A stretch of DNA of 32,772 nucleotides, taken from positions 1-32,772 of the forward strand of contig JAEEJH010000044.1 of assembly GCA_016281775.1 (NCBI GenBank), given 5' to 3'. Below the pieces are notes generated by a model. That model was not told where the DNA came from. It was given only the letters and a program-made list of their open reading frames with translations, and searched no databases. The translations under genes and the position numbers were made by a program. This document shows positions 1-10,600 of this stretch, one piece after another. Each line of letters starts with the position of its first letter. Position 1 is the first letter of the stretch. This DNA is from Clostridiales bacterium. Lineage in GTDB: Bacteria > Bacillota > Clostridia > Oscillospirales > CAG-272.

Positions 1-1
1 C

Positions 2-580
2 GAAAACGAGCACGGAACGTTTCAGTTTTCGATCCACGATATTTATTATATACCCGAAACGAAACAGCTTCAGGTAACGGTCAGATACAACGTCGCGGTG
101 CTGAAAGACCTTAAAAACGAATACGGGCTTTTGAGCGTGCCGGAAGAAGACGTTTTCGACTATTCCCTTCTTCTCGACAGCGGAACAAGGCTTACGTCAT
201 ATCAGTGCGCGTCGACGTCCACATCGCGCTACCGCTTCAAATATATCGTTTTCGATAACGTCGATCTCGAAGACTTCACGCTTCAAAAATACGAACCGGG
301 CGACGCCGCGATAACGAATTCCGAAGGCAGAATAGTCGCTCACGAGACCGATCAGTACGGCAGGACGATACTTTACGAGACCGATGAGAACGGTATGGCG
401 AAGGTGTATACGAACCTTTACGTTTCGATAGAGATATACTATGAAAACGACGTCAACTACGACGCTCTGCCTCTCGCCTCGATGATAGTGTTCAACAGAA
501 CGTACAGCTACGATAAAGTGAACAATTACAAAGATCTTATCGACTACGACGGCAAGCTGCCGATAGTAAGAGAAAGGTGA
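2..580 (+). CDS. Hypothetical protein, C-terminal part (5' end outside the window)
   Basis: The frame of ORF 98..580 is open to the window edge (ENEHGTFQFSIHDIYYIPETKQLQVTVRYNVAVLKD...). The GTG at 98 is probably not the real start. No family recognised. Confidence 0.75.
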   Translation, partial: ENEHGTFQFSIHDIYYIPETKQLQVTVRYNVAVLKDLKNEYGLLSVPEEDVFDYSLLLDSGTRLTSYQCASTSTSRYRFKYIVFDNVDLEDFTLQKYEPGDAAITNSEGRIVAHETDQYGRTILYETDENGMAKVYTNLYVSIEIYYENDVNYDALPLASMIVFNRTYSYDKVNNYKDLIDYDGKLPIVRER

Positions 581-655
581 TATTAAAGTAACTATTACGG
601 GCGCGCCGCCAAGCATCCGGCTTGCGACGCCCCCCCTTTTTTTATTGCAAAACGC

Positions 656-691
656 GGGGGGAGGGGGTACGGGGGATATGGGGGGCGGGGG
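656..691 (+). other. G-quadruplex-type motif in a convergent intergenic region
   Basis: Five G-runs with 1-4 nt loops: GGGGGG-A-GGGGG-TAC-GGGGG-ATAT-GGGGGG-C-GGGGG. Confidence 0.7.
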
Positions 692-768
692 ATCCCCCGG
701 AAACGAACGGTCAGAAAGACGCCTTGATAAAAGAACCAAAGCGTTCGCGGTTAAGACCCCGACGCTTT

Positions 769-2577
769 TTATTCTTCCGCTTCGACGAGCTTATAGACGG
801 CGCACCATTTGTCCAGCTTGTAGACGAGTTCGTATTCGTCGTTGTTTTTATACTCTTTTTCCGCTTCGCGTTCGGACGAATACCGCAGGTCGATAACGAC
901 GTAATCGGTCTTTCTGCCCTTCTTCTCATATTTGAGATCGTAAAGTTCTTTATGATGCGAAAGCGAGGCGACGAGGAACGTGGACGCTTTTACAGACGCT
1001 TCTTCGGGTATCTCGCTGAGCGCGATCCTCACGGCGTCGTGATTCTCTTTATTGGCAAGGTAGTTTTTGAGATAGTTTCTCGTGTACGTCGTCTGCGTGT
1101 TGACCATAATCGACGCGCCTATCGCGAATACCGCGAGCGTGCGTTTTGTCTTTACGCTCATATCCGCGTAGTTGAGAAGCGACGCGTACATCAGAAACGC
1201 GATGACGCCGTAGGTGTACTGGAAGAACACGCTGTACTGATAGACGTAATCGGTCATAAGATTGACGAGTATCATCGGGCAGATCAGTATATAGCGCGAG
1301 AATTTTTTCGTTATGAACGGCATACATCCGAGCGGCAGAAGCATCTGCAGCATGAATATCAGTTTAGAGCTGCCGTTCGAGTCGATATCCGCTTCGAACA
1401 CCTGCTTTATTACGTACGCCGGGTTCTTTATCACGTTTTTGACGACAGATATAAGCCCTGCGTCTTCACCGAACATAAAGTTGTTATACCGGTAAGTCAT
1501 TACGCCCTGCCCGTATTTTTCGAGCAGCCACAAAACCGTTACGAAATAAGCCATAGATACGCAGAGCGCGACGACGCCCTTGAGCGGCGACTTTTTCGAA
1601 ATTATCAGATAAAGCGCGACGAAAACGATATAGATCGGCGCGTCTTCTTTTACAAGGCACACAAGCAGCGAAAAACCGATAAGACCGAACCAGTTGTTTT
1701 TCTCGATGAAGTAAAACAGCCACAGAAGAAGCGGCGCGAGGAATTTATTCTCGTGCAGATCGTAATAACAGCCGCCCGAGAGCGCCGGGAACAGACAGTA
1801 TATCGCCGCGAAAGCGACCGTCGCCTTGCCGGAAAGCCCGACGTGCTTCGCTATCAGAACGAGCGGTATCACGCCGGACGCGAGCAGTACGCCCTGACAG
1901 ATCATGAGCGTTACGGGCGAGGGGAAGATCGCGTAAAACGGCAAAAACAGATAGTATATCGGCGAAACGTGCACCGCGAAATGCGACAAAAGCATATCGC
2001 GTTCGCAGGTGACGAGCGGCTGAAGCGTCGTCTTCATGTAATAGAACATCTGCGAGAAAATGCCGAAATCGTAATTCGGCGTCGACTGGGTCAGATATCT
2101 GCAAACGGTCTGCACCGATATAAAAGACGCCGTGTACAGACCCGCCGCGATGATAAGCGATACCGTGACCGGCTTCGGCATATTGAACGATAAAGGATCG
2201 CTTTTTTCGTCGCCGAAGACGTAGAAGCATATAAGAAGCAGTATCAGGCACGCGCCGAGACAGAACCATATATCGTCGGTCTGCGAGGTGCACTGTACGG
2301 CGTAAACGGTATACGAAAGCAGCAGAATGAGCTTTTCGATCTTAGGCGCTTCGACTAACGAAAACAGCGTGAACAGTACGGCGAACACGCCGAGGCAGAC
2401 AAGCATGAACACCGTAAGGCTCGTATTCAAAAAATAATCCTTTGACGTGAAATCGAATTTCGCGTTTACCGTCATGAATATCGCGCAGGTTATGAACAGC
2501 GCGGAAAACAGTCTTACGGCGACTTTTTCGCCGGTTATTTTCTTTTTCAGTATGACTTTTAATTCTTCAGAATTCAT
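769..2577 (-). CDS. DUF2079-family polytopic membrane protein
   Basis: 602 aa, many hydrophobic segments; NYDFGIFSQMFYYMKTTLQPLVTCERDMLLSHFAVHVSPIYYLFLPFYAIFPSP resembles DUF2079 signatures. Confidence 0.8.
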   Translation of the reverse strand: MNSEELKVILKKKITGEKVAVRLFSALFITCAIFMTVNAKFDFTSKDYFLNTSLTVFMLVCLGVFAVLFTLFSLVEAPKIEKLILLLSYTVYAVQCTSQTDDIWFCLGACLILLLICFYVFGDEKSDPLSFNMPKPVTVSLIIAAGLYTASFISVQTVCRYLTQSTPNYDFGIFSQMFYYMKTTLQPLVTCERDMLLSHFAVHVSPIYYLFLPFYAIFPSPVTLMICQGVLLASGVIPLVLIAKHVGLSGKATVAFAAIYCLFPALSGGCYYDLHENKFLAPLLLWLFYFIEKNNWFGLIGFSLLVCLVKEDAPIYIVFVALYLIISKKSPLKGVVALCVSMAYFVTVLWLLEKYGQGVMTYRYNNFMFGEDAGLISVVKNVIKNPAYVIKQVFEADIDSNGSSKLIFMLQMLLPLGCMPFITKKFSRYILICPMILVNLMTDYVYQYSVFFQYTYGVIAFLMYASLLNYADMSVKTKRTLAVFAIGASIMVNTQTTYTRNYLKNYLANKENHDAVRIALSEIPEEASVKASTFLVASLSHHKELYDLKYEKKGRKTDYVVIDLRYSSEREAEKEYKNNDEYELVYKLDKWCAVYKLVEAEE

Positions 2578-3542
2578 TTTCTCACCACAGTATAGCCTTC
2601 GTTTGATAACAGCGCGACGATGCCGTCGTTGCAGAGCATATGCGCGCAGCCGACGACGACGAACGTCTTTTTGCCTTCGGCAAGGAACTGCTTGACCGTA
2701 TCCGCCATAAGTCTGTTTCTGTCGGAATACATCTTTTTATCGTAATCTTTCATCGCCTCGTTCAGCTCGCCGTCATCGTATTCAATGACGCGGCTCGAAG
2801 AGATGAGCTTTTCCATGGTGGTCATATTGCCCCTTTTGTACGCGTTCATCAATAAAGTCGTGCCGAGGCTCGAGCCGAACAACGAGCCTGCGCTTTGCAC
2901 CGACGACAGTATGAACATATCGTAAGCTTTATCGCTTACGGCGTTGAGCATATCGATCTGCGACTGTTCGCTTTCGATGCTGACGACTTTTTTACCTTCC
3001 GCGTAAGCCTTGTTGGCGAAATATATGTCGACGCCGTTATCGGAAACTTCACCCTGCTCATCCGTCATTATGTTTTCGATCAGCATATACCAGTAAGCGG
3101 CGTTGAACAGATCGAGCTCTTCGGAATAGATCTCTTTTTTCTTGAAGAATTCAACGGCTTTGTCATACGTTTCTTCGGAGATATGGTCTTTTATCGTCGT
3201 ACCGTCTTTATACATGAATATACCGGCGTAATATTCGGCGTACTCCCGTTCCGACATACCTTCGCGCGACTTGTCGGCTTCGATCATATCGTATTCGAGC
3301 GCGAGCTGATCGCAGCTCTTATACGCGTCTTCGATAATATCGGCAAACGGGAACATCGAATCGTCCTTGCCTACGTGGACCGAGCCGAACAGATAGCATA
3401 CGTGCCCTTCACCGTCTTCGACCATCCACATGGCGGGTCCCTTTCTGTATCCCGAATCGTAAAACAGCCCGCAGCCGCAGAAAGTCGCGCCGAACGTGAC
3501 GATAAGCGCGGACAGAATCAACACCGATATCGCTCTTTTCAT
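2574..3542 (-). CDS. TraB/GumN-family lipoprotein
   Basis: Start reassigned to internal ATG at 3542 (MKRAISVLILSALIVTFGATFCGCG, lipoprotein-type signal; GGAGAGG upstream). Motifs LFGSVHVGK and VVGCAHMLCNDGIVALLSNEGYTV. Stop overlaps the next start (ATGA). Confidence 0.82.
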   Translation of the reverse strand: MKRAISVLILSALIVTFGATFCGCGLFYDSGYRKGPAMWMVEDGEGHVCYLFGSVHVGKDDSMFPFADIIEDAYKSCDQLALEYDMIEADKSREGMSEREYAEYYAGIFMYKDGTTIKDHISEETYDKAVEFFKKKEIYSEELDLFNAAYWYMLIENIMTDEQGEVSDNGVDIYFANKAYAEGKKVVSIESEQSQIDMLNAVSDKAYDMFILSSVQSAGSLFGSSLGTTLLMNAYKRGNMTTMEKLISSSRVIEYDDGELNEAMKDYDKKMYSDRNRLMADTVKQFLAEGKKTFVVVGCAHMLCNDGIVALLSNEGYTVVRK

Positions 3543-3739
3543 TTCTCCACCTCTCCGCCGTATCGCTACGGCAACTGATTTTTTCACAGTTACTATGATA
3601 CAACTATTTTATTTATATTAAGAGGGTTCTTTGTAAACAAAACGTAAAAAGGCGGAAATTTAGCATTTTTCGACCCCGTTCCGTGCAAATCTTATAAACT
3701 TTTTAATAAAATATTCAACTAATTTTGTTAGTTATAATA

Positions 3740-3768
3740 TTGCTTTTTGCATTCTGTTGCGATATAAT
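3740..3768 (+). promoter_or_regulatory. Putative sigma-A promoter for the LCP-glyQS transcript
   Basis: TTGCTT (3740-3745), 17-nt spacer, TATAAT (3763-3768). Confidence 0.5.
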
Positions 3769-3815
3769 TAAAATACCTTTATTATAAGCACGATCCGAAT
3801 GAAAGGAAATCATAT

Positions 3816-4943
3816 ATGTTATCAACTGTAAAAAGTTTTGTGATAGCGTTCGTAGTCGCGCTGCTCGTGTTCGGAGTACTCGGCTACTACGCGTATCCGT
3901 ACGTCAAAAGCGTATCGGAAGATTTTCTGCGTCCGGGCGCATCTGAAGATACGCGCCCCGCGGACGATACCGGCCATTCCGGCGCCGACACGCTCGAAAC
4001 GGTGGATCCCGGCGACATAACCGATCCGGGCGACGATTTTGAAGGGCAGAAGAGTTTTACCATGCTTCTGTTCGGCTCTAACTATCAGCCCGACGTTTTC
4101 TCCGATTACAGAGTTACCGTCGCCACCTCGTCGGATATCGATCTTCTCGCGCAGCATCAGCGCCACTACACCGCCGACGTTATAATGCTCGTCAGATACT
4201 CCGCCGAGCTCGGCACGGTCATCTTCTCCGCGATACCTTCGAATATGATCGTCACCGCCGGAGGCATAAATATGTACCTCGGCGAAGTTCTCGAGAAGAA
4301 AAACGTAACGTATTTCGTCGGCGCGGTCGAATCGGTGACCGGTCTTCCCGTCGACTATTACGTTTACTGTCAGATAGCGCTCTTCAAAGACGTGATCGAT
4401 ATGCTCGGCGGCGTCAAATTCGACGTACCGGTCGATATGAACTACACCGATCCCGAGGAACGTATCGTGGAACCCGGCGCGTCGAGAGAACCGATCATAA
4501 CGTATGACAAAGACGGCAATATAAAAGACGTGATACTCCCCGGCAAGGCCTTCAAGATCGATCTCAAAAAAGGCATACAGACGCTGAACGGCGAAAAAGC
4601 GTCGTGGGTACTGCGCTATAACGCGTACAGCGCCGGCAAGCCCGATTACACGAGATACAGAGAAACTCAGGTGAATTTCTTCAAAGTGCTGTTTGAACAG
4701 GTGATGAGAGAAGAATTCCGCGCGAGGATATCGATGGTCGTATCCGAGATCAACAAGCGCGGTTCCACGAACCTGACCCCGCAGGAATTCGAAGACATAG
4801 CCGACACGCTGCTCAATTACTCGGCGTATGAAAAAGCGACCGTTCCCTACCCCGGCACCAACCTGACCGCGGGCGGCGTGCAGACGTTTTCGTCTTCGAG
4901 ATCGGAAGCTTACAAAACATATGAAAAATACAAAATCAAATAA
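3816..4943 (+). CDS. LCP (LytR-CpsA-Psr) family cell-wall protein
   Basis: N-terminal TM helix; ADVIMLVRYSAELGTVIFSAIPSNMIV, VDYYVYCQIALFKDVIDMLGGVKFDVP, LNGEKASWVLRYN...DYTRYRETQ match the LCP fold layout. Confidence 0.85.
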   Translation: MLSTVKSFVIAFVVALLVFGVLGYYAYPYVKSVSEDFLRPGASEDTRPADDTGHSGADTLETVDPGDITDPGDDFEGQKSFTMLLFGSNYQPDVFSDYRVTVATSSDIDLLAQHQRHYTADVIMLVRYSAELGTVIFSAIPSNMIVTAGGINMYLGEVLEKKNVTYFVGAVESVTGLPVDYYVYCQIALFKDVIDMLGGVKFDVPVDMNYTDPEERIVEPGASREPIITYDKDGNIKDVILPGKAFKIDLKKGIQTLNGEKASWVLRYNAYSAGKPDYTRYRETQVNFFKVLFEQVMREEFRARISMVVSEINKRGSTNLTPQEFEDIADTLLNYSAYEKATVPYPGTNLTAGGVQTFSSSRSEAYKTYEKYKIK

Positions 4944-4955
4944 GAGGATGCAAAG

Positions 4956-6353
4956 ATGAAAAACACCGAAAAAACAATGGACAAGATCGTCGCGCTGTGC
5001 AAAAACCGCGGATTCGTATACGCCGGCTCCGAAATATACGGCGGTCTCGCGAACACCTGGGATTACGGGCCGCTCGGCGTCGAGCTCAAAAACAACATCA
5101 AAAAAGCGTGGTGGCGTAAATTCGTCACCGAATCGAAATATAACGTAGGTCTTGACGCGGCGATACTCATGAACCCGCAGACGTGGGTCGCGTCCGGTCA
5201 TCTCGCGGGCTTCTCTGATCCTTTGATGGACTGCAGAGAGTGTCACGAGAGATTCAGAGCGGACAAACTCATAGAAGACTGGTGCGGCGAAAACGGCGTC
5301 GTTTTGCCGAAACCGATCGACGCGTTCTCTCAGTCGGAAATGAAGCAGTTCGTTGAAGACAACAATATCCCCTGCCCCACCTGCGGCAAGCACAATTTCA
5401 CCGATATACGCCAGTTCAACCTGATGTTCAAAACCTTTCAGGGCGTTACGGAAGACGCGAAAAACACGGTATACCTGCGTCCGGAGACGGCTCAGGGTAT
5501 ATTCACAAACTTCGTAAACGTTCAGAGAACGACGAGAAGAAAAGTTCCGTTCGGTATCGGGCAGATCGGTAAATCGTTCCGCAACGAGATAACTCCCGGC
5601 AACTTCATATTCAGAGTACGCGAATTCGAACAGATGGAACTCGAATTCTTCTGCAAACCCGGCACGGACTTGCAATGGTTCGAATACTGGCGCGCTTACT
5701 GCAGAGACTGGCTCCTGTCGCTCGGCATCAAACCGGAAAACCTCCGTCTGCGCGACCACGATCCGGAAGAACTCTGCTTCTATTCGAAAGCCACGACCGA
5801 CTTTGAATTCCTCTTCCCGTTCGGCTGGGGCGAGCTCTGGGGCGTAGCCGACAGGACCGATTACGACCTCGGAAGACATCAGGAAGTATCCGGCAAAGAC
5901 CTTTCTTATTTCGATCCGGAAACGAACGAGAGATATTTGCCTTACGTCATCGAGCCTTCGCTCGGCGTTGAGCGCAGCGTTCTTGCCGTTCTCTGCGACG
6001 CATACGACGAAGAGGTTATCAACGAAAACGACACGAGAGTCGTTTTGCATCTGCATCCCGTTCTCGCGCCGTTCAAAGCCGCCGTTCTGCCGCTCTCAAA
6101 GAAGCTGAACGCCGAAGCGGAAGAGATATACGGCGAGCTTTGCAAGCACTTCCCCGTCGATTACGACGACACCGGTTCAATCGGCAAGCGTTACAGACGC
6201 GAAGACGAGATCGGCACGCCGTTCTGCATAACGTACGATTTTGAATCGAAAGAAGACGGCTGCGTAACCGTACGCGATCGCGACACGATGGAACAGATAA
6301 GGATACCGATCGCAGAGCTCGTAAGCTATATCGAGTCTAAGCTCGTCTTCTGA
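4956..6353 (+). CDS. glyQS: Glycyl-tRNA synthetase, single-chain class II type
   Basis: [60 protein letters not shown] (motif 2), [18 protein letters not shown] (motif 3), two Cys pairs. Confidence 0.97.
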   Translation: MKNTEKTMDKIVALCKNRGFVYAGSEIYGGLANTWDYGPLGVELKNNIKKAWWRKFVTESKYNVGLDAAILMNPQTWVASGHLAGFSDPLMDCRECHERFRADKLIEDWCGENGVVLPKPIDAFSQSEMKQFVEDNNIPCPTCGKHNFTDIRQFNLMFKTFQGVTEDAKNTVYLRPETAQGIFTNFVNVQRTTRRKVPFGIGQIGKSFRNEITPGNFIFRVREFEQMELEFFCKPGTDLQWFEYWRAYCRDWLLSLGIKPENLRLRDHDPEELCFYSKATTDFEFLFPFGWGELWGVADRTDYDLGRHQEVSGKDLSYFDPETNERYLPYVIEPSLGVERSVLAVLCDAYDEEVINENDTRVVLHLHPVLAPFKAAVLPLSKKLNAEAEEIYGELCKHFPVDYDDTGSIGKRYRREDEIGTPFCITYDFESKEDGCVTVRDRDTMEQIRIPIAELVSYIESKLVF

Positions 6354-6354
6354 T

Positions 6355-6696
6355 ATGGGCGACGGGATATTCTACCGCTTTATCAAAGCGAAAAACGTAA
6401 AGTCGCTGAGATATAAAAAGGAACTTGCAGGCAAGATCTGCTCGCACAGCATCAAATACGCCACGGTCTCGCTCGGAGATCAGGGCGACAAGGTCGTCGG
6501 CCGCGACTGCGTATGCGGTTTTGACGACGTGTATTTCAGCATATCGGAAGGCGGCAGGCTGATATTCAAATCGCCGATGAAAGACGTGAAGCTGTTCGAA
6601 CTGATGTCGCTCGACGGAGCGGTCATCTCCGGCAACGATGAAACTCAGAACGGCGAATACAGGGAAATAACGGTCCATTATTCATATTACAGATAA
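6355..6696 (+). CDS. Hypothetical protein (113 aa)
   Basis: Same strand, starts 1 nt after the glyQS stop; composition consistent with coding. No family recognised. Confidence 0.65.
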   Translation: MGDGIFYRFIKAKNVKSLRYKKELAGKICSHSIKYATVSLGDQGDKVVGRDCVCGFDDVYFSISEGGRLIFKSPMKDVKLFELMSLDGAVISGNDETQNGEYREITVHYSYYR

Positions 6697-6708
6697 AGGA
6701 GAAATAAC

Positions 6709-7533
6709 ATGAAAAAAATCATAGCAGCATTACTTATCGCGGTCTTCGTATTCGCGGCCGTTTCATGCGCGGAAAACGCAGGCCCCGCGGAAGATACCTC
6801 GGCAAAGACTGCGCAGGCGACGGAAAAAGCGACCGACGCTCCCGCGACCGCCGCCCCGACCGAGAAAGCGACTGACGCGCCGGCTACGGAAGCGCCGACC
6901 GAGAAAGTCACCGAAGCGGTCGTGACAGAAGCACCGACGGAACCGGCTACCGACGCCCCGACGGAACCCGTCACCGAGACTCCCACGGAACCCGCGACCG
7001 AAGCTCCGACCGAGCCGGCCACGGAAGCGCCGACCGAGAAAGTCACCGAAGCGCCCGTTACCGAACCGCCTACGGAAAAAGTTACCGAAGCGCCCGTGAC
7101 CGAAGCGCCGAAGGAAATACCCGATAACGCGTATTTCTACGACCGCATCTATATAGTTCCGCCGGATTTCTACACGATGCAGGAATTTGCCGGTCTGCCC
7201 TCCGGTCTGCGTAATGACTACGATCCCGGTCTTTGCTTCTTCAACTTCTCCACTGCAGCCGCAACGCCTCTGCAGGGTGAGGAAGCTATGGTCGCTTTAG
7301 CTCAGACCGCGCAGCCGGGCTGTTCGATACTGGGTTACAGAAGTTTCAAAGTCGACGGAGTCGACGTCGAACAGATCGACTACGTATGGGCGAGTCAGCC
7401 GATACTCCAGTCTATGGTCACCGTACACCTTGAAGATAAAAACGTTATAATACTCTTCGCCGCTCTGACGAGCATCGAAAACGCGCTTGAAGAATACACA
7501 GCCATAATCGATACTCTCGGAATAGTCGATTAA
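6709..7533 (+). CDS. Lipoprotein with Thr/Pro/Glu/Ala-rich repeat linker
   Basis: Signal with lipobox MKKIIAALLIAVFVFAAVSC; tandem TEKATDAPATEAPTEKVTEAPVTE... then a globular C-terminal domain. Confidence 0.82.
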   Translation: MKKIIAALLIAVFVFAAVSCAENAGPAEDTSAKTAQATEKATDAPATAAPTEKATDAPATEAPTEKVTEAVVTEAPTEPATDAPTEPVTETPTEPATEAPTEPATEAPTEKVTEAPVTEPPTEKVTEAPVTEAPKEIPDNAYFYDRIYIVPPDFYTMQEFAGLPSGLRNDYDPGLCFFNFSTAAATPLQGEEAMVALAQTAQPGCSILGYRSFKVDGVDVEQIDYVWASQPILQSMVTVHLEDKNVIILFAALTSIENALEEYTAIIDTLGIVD

Positions 7534-7551
7534 ATTACACAAAAACGCACG

Positions 7552-7586
7552 CCGCCGCAAAAATAATTTGCGGCGGTCCTTTTTAT
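7552..7586 (+). terminator. Intrinsic terminator
   Basis: ccgccgcaaa-ataat-tttgcggcgg hairpin followed by tcctttttat. Confidence 0.85.
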
Positions 7587-7598
7587 CGTCGAAAACCG

Positions 7599-7627
7599 TT
7601 GACATAATATAGGTTGTAATTTATAAT
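7599..7627 (+). promoter_or_regulatory. Consensus sigma-A promoter for the 3423-aa gene
   Basis: TTGACA (7599-7604), 17-nt spacer, TATAAT (7622-7627); GGAGA RBS near 7646; ATG at 7658. Confidence 0.8.
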
Positions 7628-7657
7628 ATATGTACTACCACTTATGGAGATAACGTT

Positions 7658-10600
7658 ATGCGCGGATTTTCTATAAAATTATTGAGTGTAATTTTGATAT
7701 CGTCTATGCTTGCCGGTTTTATACCCGGCGCGGCGTCGGCTTTTGCTTTCGGCGTTCAAGATTATGAAAAGGCAGAAAGTGTCGTAAAAGACAATGCTGA
7801 TCTTGACGCCGGAATACAAACCCGCGCTGAAAAATTAAGCGAGCGGATACCGGTCTTGCCGGGTCAGCAGATACCCGGCAACTGTACCGTGATCGACGAT
7901 CCTGTTTACGGTCACGTCGTCGGCTATGAATTAAAAAAGGGACATACCCTCTGTATAAGTGACGACAGTTATGAAGCGCTTGATTTTCTGCGGTACTGGG
8001 ATGAAAAAACGAGCCTTAAAAACAAAACGCTTTCTGTTCTCGGCGACAGTATCAGTACGTTTGCCGGTTACGTGCCGACGGCTGACGGGTACAATCTCGA
8101 GCATCTTTCAAGATATCCGCAGGACAATCTTCTGACAGACGTAAATGAGACGTGGTGGATGCAGCTTGTCGACCGCCTCGGCGCGAGGCTCGGCATAAAC
8201 GACAGCTGGAGAGGCGCAACCGTAAGCGGCGCGCATCCGGTTACGACCGGAGCGACCGGCGAAGACGCCGCGATGTTCAATTTACAGCGAATAAAGAATC
8301 TCGGCGCGAACGGCACGCCGGATGTGATCGTTTTATTCGGCGGATCGAACGATTACGCGCACGTGTCGAAACTCGGCTCGTTCGACGCCGCTTCGGCTCC
8401 GACAGAACCGGACTTTTCGGCTGTCAAATACGATAATCTTGCAGACGGTTACGTTGAGACGCTTCTGCGGTTCAGATATTTCTATCCCGACGCTCTCGTT
8501 ATCTCCGTTTTGCCGGGCGTGACGAAAAGTTATTATTCAAACGATAAGCTGGCCGCGGGCAACACTTTACTGAAACGTATATGCGATCATTACGGCGTGC
8601 CTTACGTCGATCTGTACGAAAGCGATCTTACGGTCGGCATGCTGCCCGACGGCATTCATCCGAACGTCGAGGGAATGGACGTTATTACGGACGTTCTGAT
8701 CGATCTGATCCGCACGATACCGGTAAAACCCGGTGAAAACACCGTTTATCCCGTTTCTCATACGCTTACAAACGCCAAAGCGTCTTTGAGCTACTATAAA
8801 GGCGTGACGGAAGGCGCGGCGTTCGCCGAAACCGTCACGGGTAAGGACCTGAGCGTTACGGTCATGATGGGCGGCAAAGATATAACCGCAAACTGTTACG
8901 CAGACGGCGTTATAAATATACCCGCCGTCACGGGAGAAATACAGATAACCGTGACCGGCACAAACGATATTTTTGAAGGTCACCTCTCCGCTCTGCCGGA
9001 AAATATCTGTGCGGGGGTAAACCTCTGGAGTATTCTGCCGCACGATCCGAAATATTACTCGCCGAATCAGGGCTGGGGTTACACGACCGTACCGGCTCCG
9101 TCCGTCACGTTTGAAATACAGCCGGGCGAGAAGATATACGCTTCTTCGTTCGGCAAGATCGGAGAAAACGGCAGCGACAAGCACAGCGGTATCCGCGTGA
9201 CGTTTTTCAGCGATAACGGAGTTCTCGTCAGTCTCGATCCCGGCGCGATCTATTCTGAATTTGAGCAGAACGGCTTTATCACCGCACCGGATGGCGCGAA
9301 ATACGTCAACGTTCCCATGTGGGGCGACAATGCGGAATGGGAGCTTTATCTGCCCGGCAGAGGCCACGATTTCGGCGGCGAAGCGCACGGAGTCTGCAGT
9401 ATCTGCGGCAAAGGTCTGTTAGAAATGCTGTACGACGACAGGCTCGACGTGTCGGATAAAGAAGTTTCGATAATCGACGCGGGAACTCCGACGTCTTATA
9501 AGGCCGGCTCCGGCGGCAGTACGCCGGATGACGCGGTCATATGTCTTGACAGCGGAAAGCTGATCGCCTGCGGCATCGGTACAGCGACGGTTTCGATAGA
9601 CGGAACGGTATATACGGTCAATGTTACGGCGGCGCCGATCTCGCTGTTTATGATAACCGGGCACAGCATCGGCGCGGGGGTCAAAGGCGACGCGTCGCTG
9701 TCCGCGCTCTGCCCCGACGGTCAGGTATACAGCTCGTTCGGGACAAACAATCTGCCCGCCGCTGTTTCCGGGCTCGGCATCGGATTTGCCGCGGAAAACA
9801 AACCTCCGAAGATATACGCTCTAAATAAGGGCGGAGGCGGAACGGTCGGCGAAGGCGGCGGCCTCGGTCTGTACTGGAACAGGCTGACCGGAGAAAAAGT
9901 CTGGATAATCAACGTTGCCGTGGGCGGAACGTGCCTCAAAAACTGGCTGCCCGAAACGACGGCTTACGCTAACGCCGTAAGTCAGTATAAGCGAGCCGCG
10001 CAGATACTCAATAACGAGATCGCGGCGGGTCATTATACGCTTTCACACACAGGAGTGATATATCACAGCGCGGCGAATTACTCATATCAGAACGTGGAGT
10101 TTACGGACGAGGATCTTCAAACGTGGTTCTCCGAGTTCTGGGGCGGCTTGAAATCCGAGCTTGACGCCGATATAAACGGCGACGGAAAAGGCGACGCACC
10201 GGAATTCTGCGCTTTCGTACCGATCTGGACTAAAAGCGCAATGTATACTTACAATACCGACAAACCGGCGACGTATTATATGTCGGCGTCGGCGGAATAT
10301 CCCGATATGTTCACCGCTTCCGTCTGCTGCCGCGACTGGCTCACGGACGGCGGCGTTGCAGATAGCTTTCCGACGCCGGACTATACGATGCAGAACGGGA
10401 CGGAGCCCGACCGTCCACTGACGTTTTCGGAAGTCTTCGCGTCGGACAGAGTCCATCTGCAACAGATCAGCTATAACGCTCTCGGCGAAGATATAGCCGC
10501 TGATATATACCGCCGTATTTACGGAAGCAACGGTTTGACTTCATTTTCGCTTATGCATACGGACGGCGTGACCGGGGTCTCCGACTCGGTAAGTTTTGCC

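Noticed and set aside
622-2193. 523-aa plus-strand ORF
   Set aside because: Antisense to the convincing DUF2079 gene; Arg/His/Tyr-rich shadow translation with no domain signal.
3588-3815. T-box riboswitch ahead of the LCP-glyQS unit
   Set aside because: No AGGGTGGNACCGCG-like T-box sequence or specifier-type stem seen in the leader, and only 12 nt separate the LCP gene from glyQS.
3822-6056. 744-aa minus-strand ORF
   Set aside because: Antisense to the LCP gene and glyQS; an effect of strong codon bias leaving few stops on the opposite strand.
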